From NCBI GenBank assembly GCA_018907035.1, contig JACCIC010000135.1:985001-1049000 (forward strand): a stretch of 64,000 nucleotides of DNA, read 5' to 3'. The stretch is from Sycobia sp. Sy_11. Taxonomy: Eukaryota > Arthropoda > Insecta > Hymenoptera > Epichrysomallidae. Shown here in pieces: positions 53,974 to 64,000 of the stretch. Numbering within the stretch: position 1 is the stretch's first letter; each line of letters begins with the position of its first letter. Below the pieces are notes generated by a model. It saw only the letters and a program-made list of their open reading frames with translations. It did no database searches and was not told the origin of the DNA. Made by a program: the position numbers and the translations under genes.

Positions 53974-55989
53974 GTACATTGTCTACTATACAACGTATTA
54001 GATTCGAGCAGAGGCGAATATGTCTTAATATTTCAAACCATACTATCATTGAAGATAGATAATAGAAACGCCAAATAATGCATAAAATTTAACGGCCTAT
54101 ACTGAATAATAACGAAAATATCTCCCATAATATTGAACTTAAACGTAGAAAATGAAGATATAATCAAGAAAATCCATGTGGAAGACCTGGAACTGTTAGA
54201 GTTGACCTGTAAATATTAGAGAACGTAGAGATTAAATTGGTTATTTACAAATATATAATAAAATACAAAAGCCGGTGGAATCATACATACTTTTATCCAT
54301 TCACTCATAATGTTCATGCGAAGGCGTGGAGGTTTTACAAAAAAACAGAAGATTGGAACTATATTTTGTATTATGAGGGCAATTCCGTTTTCGGATTCGG
54401 TAAGGTAATTTAAAATAGCAATGTTATTCAAGAGGTAGAGGAATTTTTAAATACAAATGGAAAAATATAGAAAGAAAAAATAAAATAAAAATTCAGCAGC
54501 CGAATACCAACTGATGCAATAGCAGTCTTGAAAATTCTAATTTTAAATTTATAGGAACTCTTATGATCCATGAGCCGAGCAAATGCCGCATACAAGTCGG
54601 CCCGAAATTAACGCAAGAAAAAGATAACAGAAATTTTCTGAAGGAAATCATTGACGATTTTAAAGTTGTCATCCTATTTAGCATAAATTTAGCTAAAGTT
54701 TGCATCCGTTAAAATTGGAATGATAAGCCTAACAACTGTATTGCTATGCTGGTAATCGTTCTCCTGAGCGAAGGATATTTCCTAAAAAGGACTTTAGGAA
54801 ATATCGTTACAGGTTATATCTAGTATCTGCAATGTGTCCCCGAAAAGCATAGTTTTCAGATAAGGAAGGACCTTAACCATCCTATATTGTTCGGAAAGTA
54901 TGCCCTTCGTAAATTCATCATAAAATTATAACTAAATAATAGATCCAGGAATTTAGCTACAATTTATTTAAAAAAGGGATATTGACAAATAATACTTACA
55001 TCTGAAAGCCATGGGATCAATGCATTCCGTGCAGATAGAAAGTATTTGTTTGTAGACAATGTTATGCTGTTCTGATTACATTCATCATCCGCAACGTTTC
55101 AGCAGTTACTAAATAGAGTAGTAACCTCAAAATAAGCATCACATATTTAATATGAAATTGGCACGAAAATTTGAGGAACCATTTATTATATGTGTATAGC
55201 AAATTGATACTTGTTATCTACAATCTGTATCATAACTCACATAAAATAATCCATCATTCAGTTCATTTTAAAGATATAAAACCAACCAGTAGCTATCCAG
55301 ACAAAGATAAGTTACCGCCATGAAAAACCAGTATCAAGGAAAATATCTACAGAGAAGAGGAAGAACCAGAGACTAGCATAAATGCTTTAACATGCTAACC
55401 GACTCTAAAGGAATAAGCGGCAATGATAATTGTAATCAAATCACAATACATGGTACGATATTCGTGGGAAAATAAAATATAACTCAAATAATCAAACTCC
55501 TAAGCTCAATAATCAACCCACCTTTGAAATGAAAATATATTGTCACTGATATGATAAAACATGCATAAAAACTCATATATTTTAAATTAACTGGATAGAT
55601 GAAAATTAAAGTTAAAACTGAAGTAAATGTATTCTGGCAAGCATTGAAGAAAGCAAGCCACGATCCCCTGATTGCGGAGACGGATCACATCAATATCTTG
55701 CCTCGTCTGCTACATACAGAAATTGATAACTTTGACAGTGAAAAAACCGACAGTAAATATTTAAATATTAGAAGTGCCGACATCCTAATAGGGTGTCATA
55801 TAATTAAGATAAGAGTTGTGAAAAATTTCTGGTCCGACCTAGAGATAACTGTAGGCCCATTTCTGGTTTGTATTCTATAGTATCTCTCACTAACTTAATA
55901 TAATTTTTCAGAAAAATTGCTTGATTCTTTTACAATTAAAAGCCTACTGAAAACGAAGCATCATCCATCAAAATCTATACCTTTGTCCC
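53974..55989. other. AT-rich spacer, no gene recognised
   Basis: About 2 kb without a supportable gene. A perfect 13-bp inverted repeat (GATATTTCCTAAA / TTTAGGAAATATC) lies at about 54773-54804. The plus frame at 55599-55880 (93 codons) has a vague resemblance to a BEL/Pao protease region, too weak to call. Confidence 0.4.
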
Positions 55990-56880
55990 ATCTTTGGAAT
56001 GTTTTATGAATTCGGGAGCAAAAAAGTTTCTTATCTTTCGAGCCGACTTTTGTTTCCCTCTATTGATCTGAAGCATTCCTGTGAGAGCGTTCTACATTGA
56101 TCGAGAAAAGTGATATTCATATAGTGCCATGTCTGGATTGTATGACGGGTGAGGCAGAATTTTCCATCCACTATCCAAATAGTTTTTGACCGAAGTCGCA
56201 ACATTCCGCCGTGTATTATCTTTATAAAAATTATAGGCTCATGCTTCGTCTCATATTTTAGTCGTTTTTTCTGTTGGGTACGATATAATGGTACATTGAT
56301 AGTTGAATTACTCGGAAGTGGTCCGTAGTATACGACATCCTTATGATTGCACTATATGCAATGCATGACCTTAATTACATAAATCTTTCGTTTCGGTGTC
56401 GATTGGATGGACTTCTCGGGCTTCGTATATGATTTTCTGCATTTATCTGAGTTCTCATTTAAAAACCCATTTTACATCACCAGTGACAATATGATGCAAA
56501 AATAGTATATTTTTATACCTCTGCAGAAACATTTGGGACATGCAAAATGCAAAAAAACATTTCTCGGCTTCGTACGGCACCCAGTTTCCAACAATTTGAA
56601 TGAGTCCCAATGTAACAGCAATTTCTTCTTGAATCTGACGCAAACTGAGCAAAACGTTGGCTTCTTCGTCTTTAAAATTTTTTGGATTTCCAGTGATTCT
56701 GTCTTCAACTTCAAAATCACCACTTTTGAATTGTTTCAACCATTCCAGGCATGTCGATTCGCCTATACATTCCGTTCCATAAATCTCTGAAAGCAAAGAT
56801 TAGACCTCAGCCGTATATATTCCTCATATTTAAGAATAGAAGCAGCGCTTTCCGGAAATAACGTTAATTTGATTGGAAAC
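55990..56880 (-). pseudogene. mariner transposase relic
   Basis: The minus frames give MLSEIYGTECIGESTCLEWLKQFKSGDFEVEDR, a QEEIAVTLGLIQIVGNWVPYE linker region, FLQRYKNILFLHHIVTGDVKWV (first Asp block, D-V-K-W, about 56460-56480), then further decayed pieces: VVYYGPLPSNSTIN, an 'SPDMA..YHFSRSM'-like block near 56130, and a tail ending IPKMGQR near 55990. The second catalytic block is not readable. Lineage near the 49.5 kb and 57.8 kb mariners in its N-terminal half, but highly diverged. No inverted repeats were identified. Confidence 0.8.
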
Positions 56881-57331
56881 TTGCCATAATTTTGCTAGAT
56901 AAAATAAGGGACAGCGAAAGAAATGCTCAAATAAAATGCTACAAAATTATTGACAGATACGCAACATAATTTTGAAGCCAAATTCTTTCCCCTGCTATCA
57001 TCTGTCAGGTGTGAAGTAAGTTTCCAACGTTTGGCGTCATCGGTGGATCCCGGGCAGAGATATCAGACCTCATCTGTTATATTTGTAGGTTGCGTATTTA
57101 TCGACTTACAGTATTACATTTCAGCATACACATAAAAAATAGAACCAGCACTTCCTGCAATTAAAAAGTTATTGACACAACCTACAAATATAATCAATTA
57201 AGTCTGACATTTCTTTATTGTATCCGATCGCAAGCCTCGTTAATAAGTTTATTATGTGCCCCTATAACGTGGGACGACTCCAAAGAATCCGTGTGCAGGA
57301 TTAAATAATCCTCGCTAATATAAAAATATAT

Positions 57332-57374
<43 letters not shown>

Positions 57375-57750
57375 GAATTTTTATTAAATATAGTATGTGG
57401 AATATTAAAATAAAGATACACGAAATAATCTTTCAACATGAACTTTATTTCAAACGAGGAAAGAAAAGACGTTTGTTCAAACGAAAGGGCAACGGAAGAC
57501 TAAAACTACAGTACCCGATAATGAAAACTGTTCAAGCCCTTGTGAGAAGCTTAAAACCTATAAAAAATATCAGGCATCTAAACAATAAGCTCATAAATCA
57601 CATGCCATGCAGGGCAGCATAGACTAGATCGTAATAAGACCCGGTGGACTCATATGTTTACATCCTTTTTCGATACTATCCAATATTTAGTTTCATGTAT
57701 TTTTTGCTTCATTATTTATAGAAGGCTAAAATAATCTAACAATATATATA
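56881..57750. other. AT-rich spacer with TA microsatellite
   Basis: No gene. A TA microsatellite lies at about 57334-57372. The lysine-rich plus frame at 57395-57622 has no recognisable domain. Confidence 0.5.
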
Positions 57751-58958
57751 TTAGGATGTCAAATATCTCCCTTCCTCTTTTTTGCTCTTCATTCAATGCT
57801 TTATAAAAAGTGTTAGAGCGGTCGGATTTACTTCAAATATGCGCCGTTTTGTTCAATAATCTGTTTCCATCTAGACGGCAACTTCATGATACCCATCTCG
57901 TAAAAACTCCTCTCTTTTTTGCGAAGAACTCGGACAGCCACTTTTCACAAGCCTCTTTTCAGTCCAACTTTACACCACCAAGGGCGTTCGACATGGACAG
58001 GAACAGGCGATAATCACGTGGTACTGTGTCCTGGCTATATGGTGGATGCGATAAAACCTCCCATCCGATGTCCCGTAGCTTCTGATGAGTCATCAACGAA
58101 GTGTGTGGTCTGGCGTTGTCTGGTCGAATACTACACCCTTCCTGTTAGCCAATTCTGGACGCTTCTGGTCGATAGCTTGCTTCAAGTGGTCCAGTTGTTC
58201 ACAGTAGATGGTAGACTTAAGCGTCTGGCCCTATGGGAGCAGCTCATAGTGGATAATTCCCTTCCAATCCCACCAAACATGCAGCAAAACTTTCTTGGCC
58301 GCCAATCCCGGCTTGGCCACAGTTTGGAACGGTCCACCGATCTTAGACCACGACCGTTTTCGCTTGATATTATCGTATATGATCCATTTTTCGTCGCTAG
58401 TCACTATCCGCTTCAAAAATGGGTCGAGTTCATTGATTGCGTTGATTCGGTCCAGAAGGTTTTTTTGCGTCAGACCATGCGGCACCCAAACATCAAGCTT
58501 TTTTGTATCCAGCCTTCTGCAGATGGTTTAAAATGGTTTGATGACTAACTCTTATCTCCTGGGCGATGTCACGAGATGCCACATGCCGGTCTAGCTCGAC
58601 AAATTCCATGATTTGATTCTCCCGCCGGTGGGCTTATCCATGGTGTCGTTTTCACCAGCTCTGAATCATCGAAACCATTCCACTGTGGTTCTAAGTGAGA
58701 GCGTGCCATCCCTCAAAACACCATTAATCTTACGAAACGTTTCTCTTGCGAATTTGACTTAGACGAAGGAAAACTTTAAAATAGCGCGAATTTCGGCATT
58801 AGTGAACTCCATGTTTACAAGTCGTTTTGTACGTTATGTCAACACCTTTCAAATGATGTATAGTATTGCCAGATACGAGCTTTATAGCCTTTATACATAA
58901 CCGCGAAATTCATAAGAATGCCTTCAAAAAGGCAGAAGGGAGATATTTGACAACCTAA
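57751..58958 (-). pseudogene. full-length but decayed mariner with clear inverted repeats
   Basis: 1,208 bp between TA flanks. The left end is TTAGGATGTCAAATATCTCC and the right end, in reverse complement, TTAGGTTGTCAAATATCTCC. The transposase in broken minus frames has an N-terminal region (58.8-58.5 kb), MPHGLTQKNLLDRINAINELDPFLKRIVTSDEKWI (first Asp at about 58395; text describes the block), RKRSWSK, LLHVWWDWKGIIHYELLP, then decayed second and third Asp blocks and a C-terminal tail near 57850. The sequence type is that of the cecropia/HSMAR1-like mariners rather than the Mboumar type. Non-functional. Confidence 0.9.
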
Positions 58959-59206
58959 TATGTAAATAATTGATACTATAAAGAAAAGATAGAACAAGGG
59001 ATTATTATAACACAGAAAAATAACTATTTATTCATTAATAATTTACATTCATTTAATTCCATAACGGAATAATTAAATTGTAACTATATAATACTTTAAT
59101 TAATAATGATTATATTATAAATTTTCTACTAGTTACATATATTATTTGTTCTTCTCGTTCATCTCTGTAGTCGTTTATCTATCATTTTCCTTTTACTCTC
59201 TTTTGC

Positions 59207-59244
<38 letters not shown>

Positions 59245-60375
59245 CTACTCTTCTCTTTCTACTACTTCTAATCTCATTCTAATTGGATCCACACTTAATT
59301 AGCAATAAAGTTTCTTCTAACTTACTAATTATCACGATGCAAAGAAGACTGAACAGTCTCACAAAGCAGCGAATATATATTCAATATAATCAGGCAACAA
59401 TCTCTATTTCTTTAAAGGTCCAGTGCACGGAACAACCTGTCATGTCGACATCCAAGGGGCGAGAGAGCTCGCGAAGCACACGTTTTCTGCGCACTGTTCC
59501 TTCAGCCCTCTCCACTTTTCTCCCCATAAATCACCGCGCCTAATCCATACCAATTACAGTCGGAGACAGCAAGCGCCGATATTATAAACAAATACATGGA
59601 CGGCTTGCTAACCCTCACATCTTTCTACACTCACACCATTACACGCACATACATATACAATCATACAGAAAAGAAAAAAAACGCTTGTCGGAGGCCCTCG
59701 TGCTCCAGCGCGAATCCAGCATAGGGATGACGGCTCGACCCCCAAAAAAAGATTCATATCGAGGGGTTCCATCATGCAATTTTTACAATAAATTACAATT
59801 TAAATTACAATCATCTTCCATACAAGGTACATCAATAGATACATTAACGTCTCCTCTTATCATTTCTCTTTCTTTCTTTACTTGTTTATGCTCCTCTCCC
59901 CTCTCTCTAGTCTATCGATTTTCCTGCTGTCGGATCTCTCCATCATGTCGGTCTTTGATGGTATGTGATAGTACAATTCAGAAACTGATCCCGTAAGCGT
60001 GGGTCAGTAATTGTCAATAATTGTCCAGCTCCAAAATTGTTGTTTAATTTATTATTCCTTGTATAAGTGGTATAACTTGTGGTTGAGAGAGACGATATAC
60101 TTTCTCTTTAATTTCTCTTGCTCTCTTAAATTTATTATACAGTGTTTGTAGTCTAGGAGGCATTTTTCCTTAGATTAATGATAATTCGAACAAAGCAAAA
60201 AAGAAATAAATCAATTAATAAGTTAGTTAATAGAACAAGAACACTTATTGAATATTAGAATTTCTAACCAAATTGAACTGTACAACAAATATTCTAAACC
60301 AGATAATAGAGTCAAATCCACACTAAAAAAATAATTCTCATATTTACTTCTATATTTTAGCTGGTTATATTACAT

Positions 60376-60442
<67 letters not shown>

Positions 60443-61187
60443 CTCTATTTTGGCTTATGAAGGACCACGAGTCCTTAGGCTATAATAAATTAAATTCTAA
60501 TTTTCTCTCTCTTTTCTTTCTCTGTATTCTTTCTCACCCGTACTCTCTGTACTCTTTCTTTCTTTCTCTCCCTCTCTCGCTGTTTTCTTTTTCCTAGTAT
60601 TGATTTAGTTTATTTTGTTATCATTTGGTAACTAAAATAATAAAATTTTTTCTAAAATTGCCGTAAAATGGTATCTAGGATTTTATTAGTAATTTCTTTC
60701 GTAGCGATTGTTTAATTCTTGAGAAAAATGTTCGAATTCATTTATAATTAATATAGTTGCTAAGTTATATAACTGAATAATACTAGTCAAAATTTTAATA
60801 AAAAACATGAAAACATAAAAAAATAATTCCGCTTTCTCTTTTTCAAATTTATGTATACGGAAACAAATAAAACCAAATTATAAATTTGGTGTTATTATTT
60901 ATGAATGAATTAGAATATTGATTCATAAAGATGTCGAGCGGAATCAAAAAAAATTAAAGGGTTGTCCAAAATCACTATTTAATATAAGTTGTTAAAAAGA
61001 AACAATTATTTCACTAAAACACATACATCCCTATTAAAAATCCACGTTCTTACATGTAAAATAAATATTTTAAATGTCAATTAACTTATACTACACCTTC
61101 TATGCATATGCTAACCATTAATAGGTTTTGATGAGCATGTATATGTAATTAATGTACCTATCACTCTCTTAGAATATTACCACATGA

Positions 61188-61234
<47 letters not shown>

Positions 61235-61319
61235 GTTTTTGCTCTCCCTTTCTCTCTCTTTCTCTCACACACTGTATAGATATTTCTTTGTGAAGTGTCA
61301 TCTATGATTCTTCCTAACT
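58959..61319. other. AT-rich spacer with CT microsatellites
   Basis: No gene recognised. (CT)n runs at about 59209-59241 and 60378-60439 and several C/T-rich patches (60500-60590). A TA microsatellite lies at about 61194-61232. The stretch near 59430-59530 and 59690-59760 is GC-richer without a recognisable product. Confidence 0.5.
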
Positions 61320-61379
61320 CTCAGAGTCTCTTGTCACTTCGTTATAGCCACGCGTCAATAAAAGTGTATTGCTACTGTA

Positions 61380-61418
<39 letters not shown>

Positions 61419-61496
61419 ACTATTCTGCTCCCCGTATAGCCAAGCGCAAGTATATATGCGCGTGCATACCTTTCTATCTCTCTATCTCTCTCTCTT

Positions 61497-61581
<85 letters not shown>

Positions 61582-63075
61582 TGATCCTTCACGCTTACAG
61601 TATAAAATAGACTTGTACGGAAATATATGTCCACGTGCTCCTTCTATCTCACTCTCACTATAGAGCCATGCGCAAATATATATGTGTGTGTGTGTTACAG
61701 CTATACTTTTCTGTTTCTCTCTTCCAGTAAAGCATAGACGCACGCCGGAGTATATGTGCGCCCGCTTTCTTTTTCGATTTCTCTTTCTCTCACTCTCTCG
61801 CTCTTTCTTTCTCTGAGTTTTTGTGGGTTTGGAGAGTCCGCCTGTATAAAATTTTTTTTATTATGTTAGTACGCATGCCTCTGAAGTACGATAAAATTTT
61901 CAACAATATTCATTGCTCAATTTTTAGTGGTAGCCGTTAACGTTCGATGTGTTTCTTGAGCTCGGCGATTTTCGTTTGTCAATCCTTTTTCGGTCTTGGC
62001 AATCCAAAATGCCTCCACTGGGACAATTGAGCCTTAGTTTCGACATCATATCCGTAAACCCATGCTTCATCACCTATTATAGCACGTTTTGGTAGTTCAG
62101 CATCGTTATTAACTTCATTTAGCGACTTCTTAGCAACTTCCATTCGCCGCTATTTTTTTTCGAAATTCAACAATTTTGAAAGAAATTTTGCTGCAACACG
62201 CTTCATATCCAAAATATACAAAAAAATTCCATGGTATGAGCCAACTGATATGCCAACATCATCAGTGACTTCTCTGATTGTATTTCCGCGATCGTTCGTA
62301 ACCATTATTTTTTCACTTTTTTCACGTTTTCATCGGTGGTTGATGTGCTTGGGCGTTCGGCTTGTTCGTCATCTTCAACGTTTTTGCGGCCATCTTGCTA
62401 ACGCTTATACCACTTTTAAGTCCTTGCTTTATTCATAGCATACTCACCATATGCCTTTGTTCATATTTTGCAAACTTCACTACAGTTTATTTCATAAATT
62501 TCACGTATTCAGTTAATTCCACGCAAAATTGAATACAATTTCTTTGCTGCATTTTTTTCCACAAACGAAAATCGCCGAGCTCAAAAAACATGTTTAACGT
62601 TAGCGGCTGCCACTTAAAAAGTAAGCAATGAATATTGCCGAAAATATTATATACTTCAGGGGCACGCATACCAACATAATTTTTATACAGGTGGACTCTA
62701 AAATCCTGCCAAATTTCAAAATTCTCGTTACTTTTTGAACACATCTCGTATACAAGCGGAAGTATATATGTGCGCGTGTAATACTGCTATATCTTTCTCT
62801 CTTATTCCATAGGTAAAATTATAAACGCGTTCTTTCTCTTTGACTCTTACGATACAGCAACGCATAAGTATTTATATATGCGTATTACCACTATACATTT
62901 CTCTCTTTTTCTATTAGTCTCAGTAAGGCCCGACGCAGCAATATGCATACGCGTATTACTTACCACTATACCTACTTTTTTTCTCTCTCAGTATAGCCAC
63001 GCGCAAGTATATATACGCTTGTATTATCAATATACCTTTCTCTCTGACTCTCGGTATCGCCCCGAGCAAGTATAT
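61320..63075. repeat. degenerate ~65-bp satellite with embedded (CT)n expansions
   Basis: At least eight imperfect units contain TATAGCCACGCGCAAGTATA or a close variant, followed by a CGYGTRTTAC-TATACYTTTC segment and a CT run. Units lie near 61340, 61435, 61655, 61730, 62750, 62855, 62925, 62995 and 63055. (CT)n tracts of up to ~90 bp (61487-61581) have grown from the CT ends of units. The array is split by the mariner at 61832-62748. Confidence 0.75.
61832..62748 (-). pseudogene. mariner relic with ~150-bp terminal inverted repeats
   Basis: The two ends are long inverted repeats: 61832-61975 (GTCCGCCTGTATAAAATTTT to GCTCGGCGATTTTCGTTTGT) and 62565-62705 in reverse. On the right the element continues to 62748 with ...AACGAGATGTG-type sequence and TA, so the left outer ~45 bp are lost. 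Inside, broken minus frames show KAYGEYAMNKART, KWYKRFQDGR-like and NVEDDEQAERPSTSTTDENVKKVKK segments (62400-62330), a KRVAAKF-like middle, and VMKHGFTDMMSKLRLNCPS, matching the GVQW-type mariners whose DNA-binding half ends in 'RPSTS.TDEN'. Strongly decayed. It inserted into the CT-rich satellite. Confidence 0.75.
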
Positions 63076-63225
63076 GATCAAATTTGACAGGGACTGGTGT
63101 ATTTAAACTCTGCGCGTAAACTGACTCAGCAAAAATTTTTTTCCTTTACTGTTACAATCTTTCTTGATATCTGTGTGAAATTTGAACGCCATATCTCCAT
63201 TAGTATGTGTTTTTTTACGACCCAA

Positions 63226-63690
63226 ACGTTTATCTTGCGAACTTGACTATGGAAAAAAAGTTGATCAACGAGTTTGCTTGAAATTTTGTGTTTACAATGG
63301 AATTATGGCTACGGAATCGTTGAAAATGTGGCTGAATTGCTTTGGGAAATCTACTTGATGGCGTACGCAAGCATTTGAGGCACAAAGCATTCAATGAAGG
63401 TCTTGAAGTCGTCGAAAACTTGGCTCATACAAGTCGCCCATTCATCGAAAATCAAGGCGATAATCATCGTTTTTTCGATTACCATAGGGTGGTTCACCAT
63501 GAATTCGTTTCAGGAGGTCCAACGGTCATTAATGAGTACTGCTTGGCTGTTATGAGGCGTCTACGAAAAGCAATTCGTCGTAAACGACCCGATTTGTGGT
63601 CAAAGAAATGATGGTTTTTTTACCACGATAATGCGCCGGCTTATAAGCCTAAGTTTATAATGAAAATTCATTTTAATCTTATGGTGATAA
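63226..63690 (+). pseudogene. mariner relic with an internal deletion
   Basis: Plus frames: KKVDQRVCLKFCVYNGI, ATESLKMWLNCFGKST, then KAFNEGLEVVENLAHTSRPF (63390-63440), an abrupt jump to RVVHHEFVSGGPTVINEYCLAVMRRLRKAIRRKRPDLW (63485-63600; block described), a stop, then FYHDNAPAY (second Asp, about 63620). The segment containing the first catalytic Asp is deleted, and the third is lost where the next mariner starts at 63701. It is of the same general type (RPSTS.TDEN mariners) as the long-repeat relic at 61.8-62.7 kb. Confidence 0.83.
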
Positions 63691-63702
63691 ATTCGGCTTA
63701 TA

Positions 63703-64000
63703 CGAGGGTGCCCCCAAAAGTACGTGGCCCAACAAATAAAACTCAAAAATTTTGGTAAAAATATATTTATTTTTCAACATAATCTCCTTTTAGCTCTATA
63801 CAATTTTTCCAGCAATGTTCCATAAGTTCGATACCCTTTTTATAATAAGAATTGTCAAGCTCCTCATAATAGCCATTAACTGCCCACATGACCTCTTCAT
63901 TGTTGGAAAATCTTTGACCAGCGAGCCATTTTTTCAAGTCTGGGAACAGAAAATAATCCGAGGGAGCTAAATCTGGCGAATAGGGTATCCACATGCATCC
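63703..64000 (-). pseudogene. mariner transposase C-terminus, cut by the window end
   Basis: TA at 63701-63702 is followed by CGAGGGTGCCCCCAAAAGTA, a mariner inverted-repeat end. The minus frame 63994-63767 reads IPYSPDLAPSDYFLFPDLKKWLAGQRFSNNEEV (third catalytic Asp in SPDLAPSD), then SYYKKGIELMEHCW and CIELKGDYVEK, the usual mariner C-terminus. No disruption is visible in the part present, so integrity depends on sequence beyond 64000. The ending is very like that of the 41.8 kb mariner (CIELEGDHVEK). Confidence 0.88.

Noticed and set aside
55599..55880. 93-codon plus-strand ORF with possible BEL/Pao protease-like phrases
   Set aside because: Only a loose resemblance (an ADILIGCHI segment). 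No DTG motif and no neighbouring BEL/Pao RT were found, so it is not listed as a gene.
61295..61743. Long ORFs of Leu-Ser or Arg-Glu repeats
   Set aside because: They are translations of the (CT)n microsatellite in both directions.
1..64000. CRISPR arrays, tRNA and rRNA genes, bacterial operons
   Set aside because: Looked for and not seen. The short repeats present are microsatellites, satellite units or LTR/TIR sequence, and the protein content is eukaryotic transposons.

Overview
The window looks like a transposon-rich, gene-poor stretch of an insect nuclear genome, most likely hymenopteran and plausibly an ant. That placement is inferred from the mix of elements (mauritiana-type mariners, several Ty3/gypsy lineages, piggyBac, a TTAA-flanked Kolobok-like element, R1-type LINEs, Polinton-like gene relics), the AT-rich spacers and the long CT and TA microsatellites. 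No intact host protein gene was recognised. The only host-gene sequence is a broken histone H3 copy near 2.9 kb.

Layout. 0-10.3 kb: a mariner relic, the H3 pseudogene, a second mariner relic, a 5'-truncated R1-like LINE with a tandem-repeat tail, and a decayed Ty3/gypsy element (A, minus). 10.3-13.6 kb: AT-rich DNA and an unassigned GC-rich island. 13.6-15.1 kb: gypsy relic B (plus). 16.6-19.7 kb: gypsy relic C (minus), with a polypurine tract, the edge of a 3' LTR and an unusual zinc knuckle after integrase. 20-22.3 kb: a Kolobok end, a decayed Polinton/adintovirus-like packaging ATPase with a companion ORF, and a 379-bp palindromic MITE. 22.65-28.3 kb: gypsy element D (minus). 28.75-30.4 kb: a TTAA-flanked Kolobok-like element. 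31.2-32.6 kb: LINE B.

33.0-40.7 kb holds the best-preserved retrotransposon, element E (minus). Its two 1,051-bp LTRs differ at only about ten sites by eye. It has a PBS, polypurine tract, gag, protease and pol, plus an extra 151-codon ORF between integrase and the 3' LTR. Its active-site change, two amber codons and a frame break make it defective, and its gag-end LTR is preceded by a duplicated piece of flanking DNA.

41-46.3 kb: a second LTR of the D family split by a mariner, two mariners fused tail to tail, and a decayed protein-primed family B DNA polymerase of Polinton type. 48-49 kb: an LTR related to E in the opposite orientation with the same promoter architecture. 49.5-50.7 kb: a mariner with an intact 339-aa transposase and matching inverted repeats, the only coding sequence here that looks potentially functional. 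51.8-54.0 kb: a TTAA-flanked piggyBac element with a broken transposase. 56-64 kb: more mariner relics and a degenerate ~65-bp satellite with CT expansions.

The genes do not form a host pathway. They are nested and overlapping mobile elements at different stages of decay. The two Polinton-like relics, the extra ORF of element E and the integrase-linked zinc knuckle of element C are the least ordinary content.
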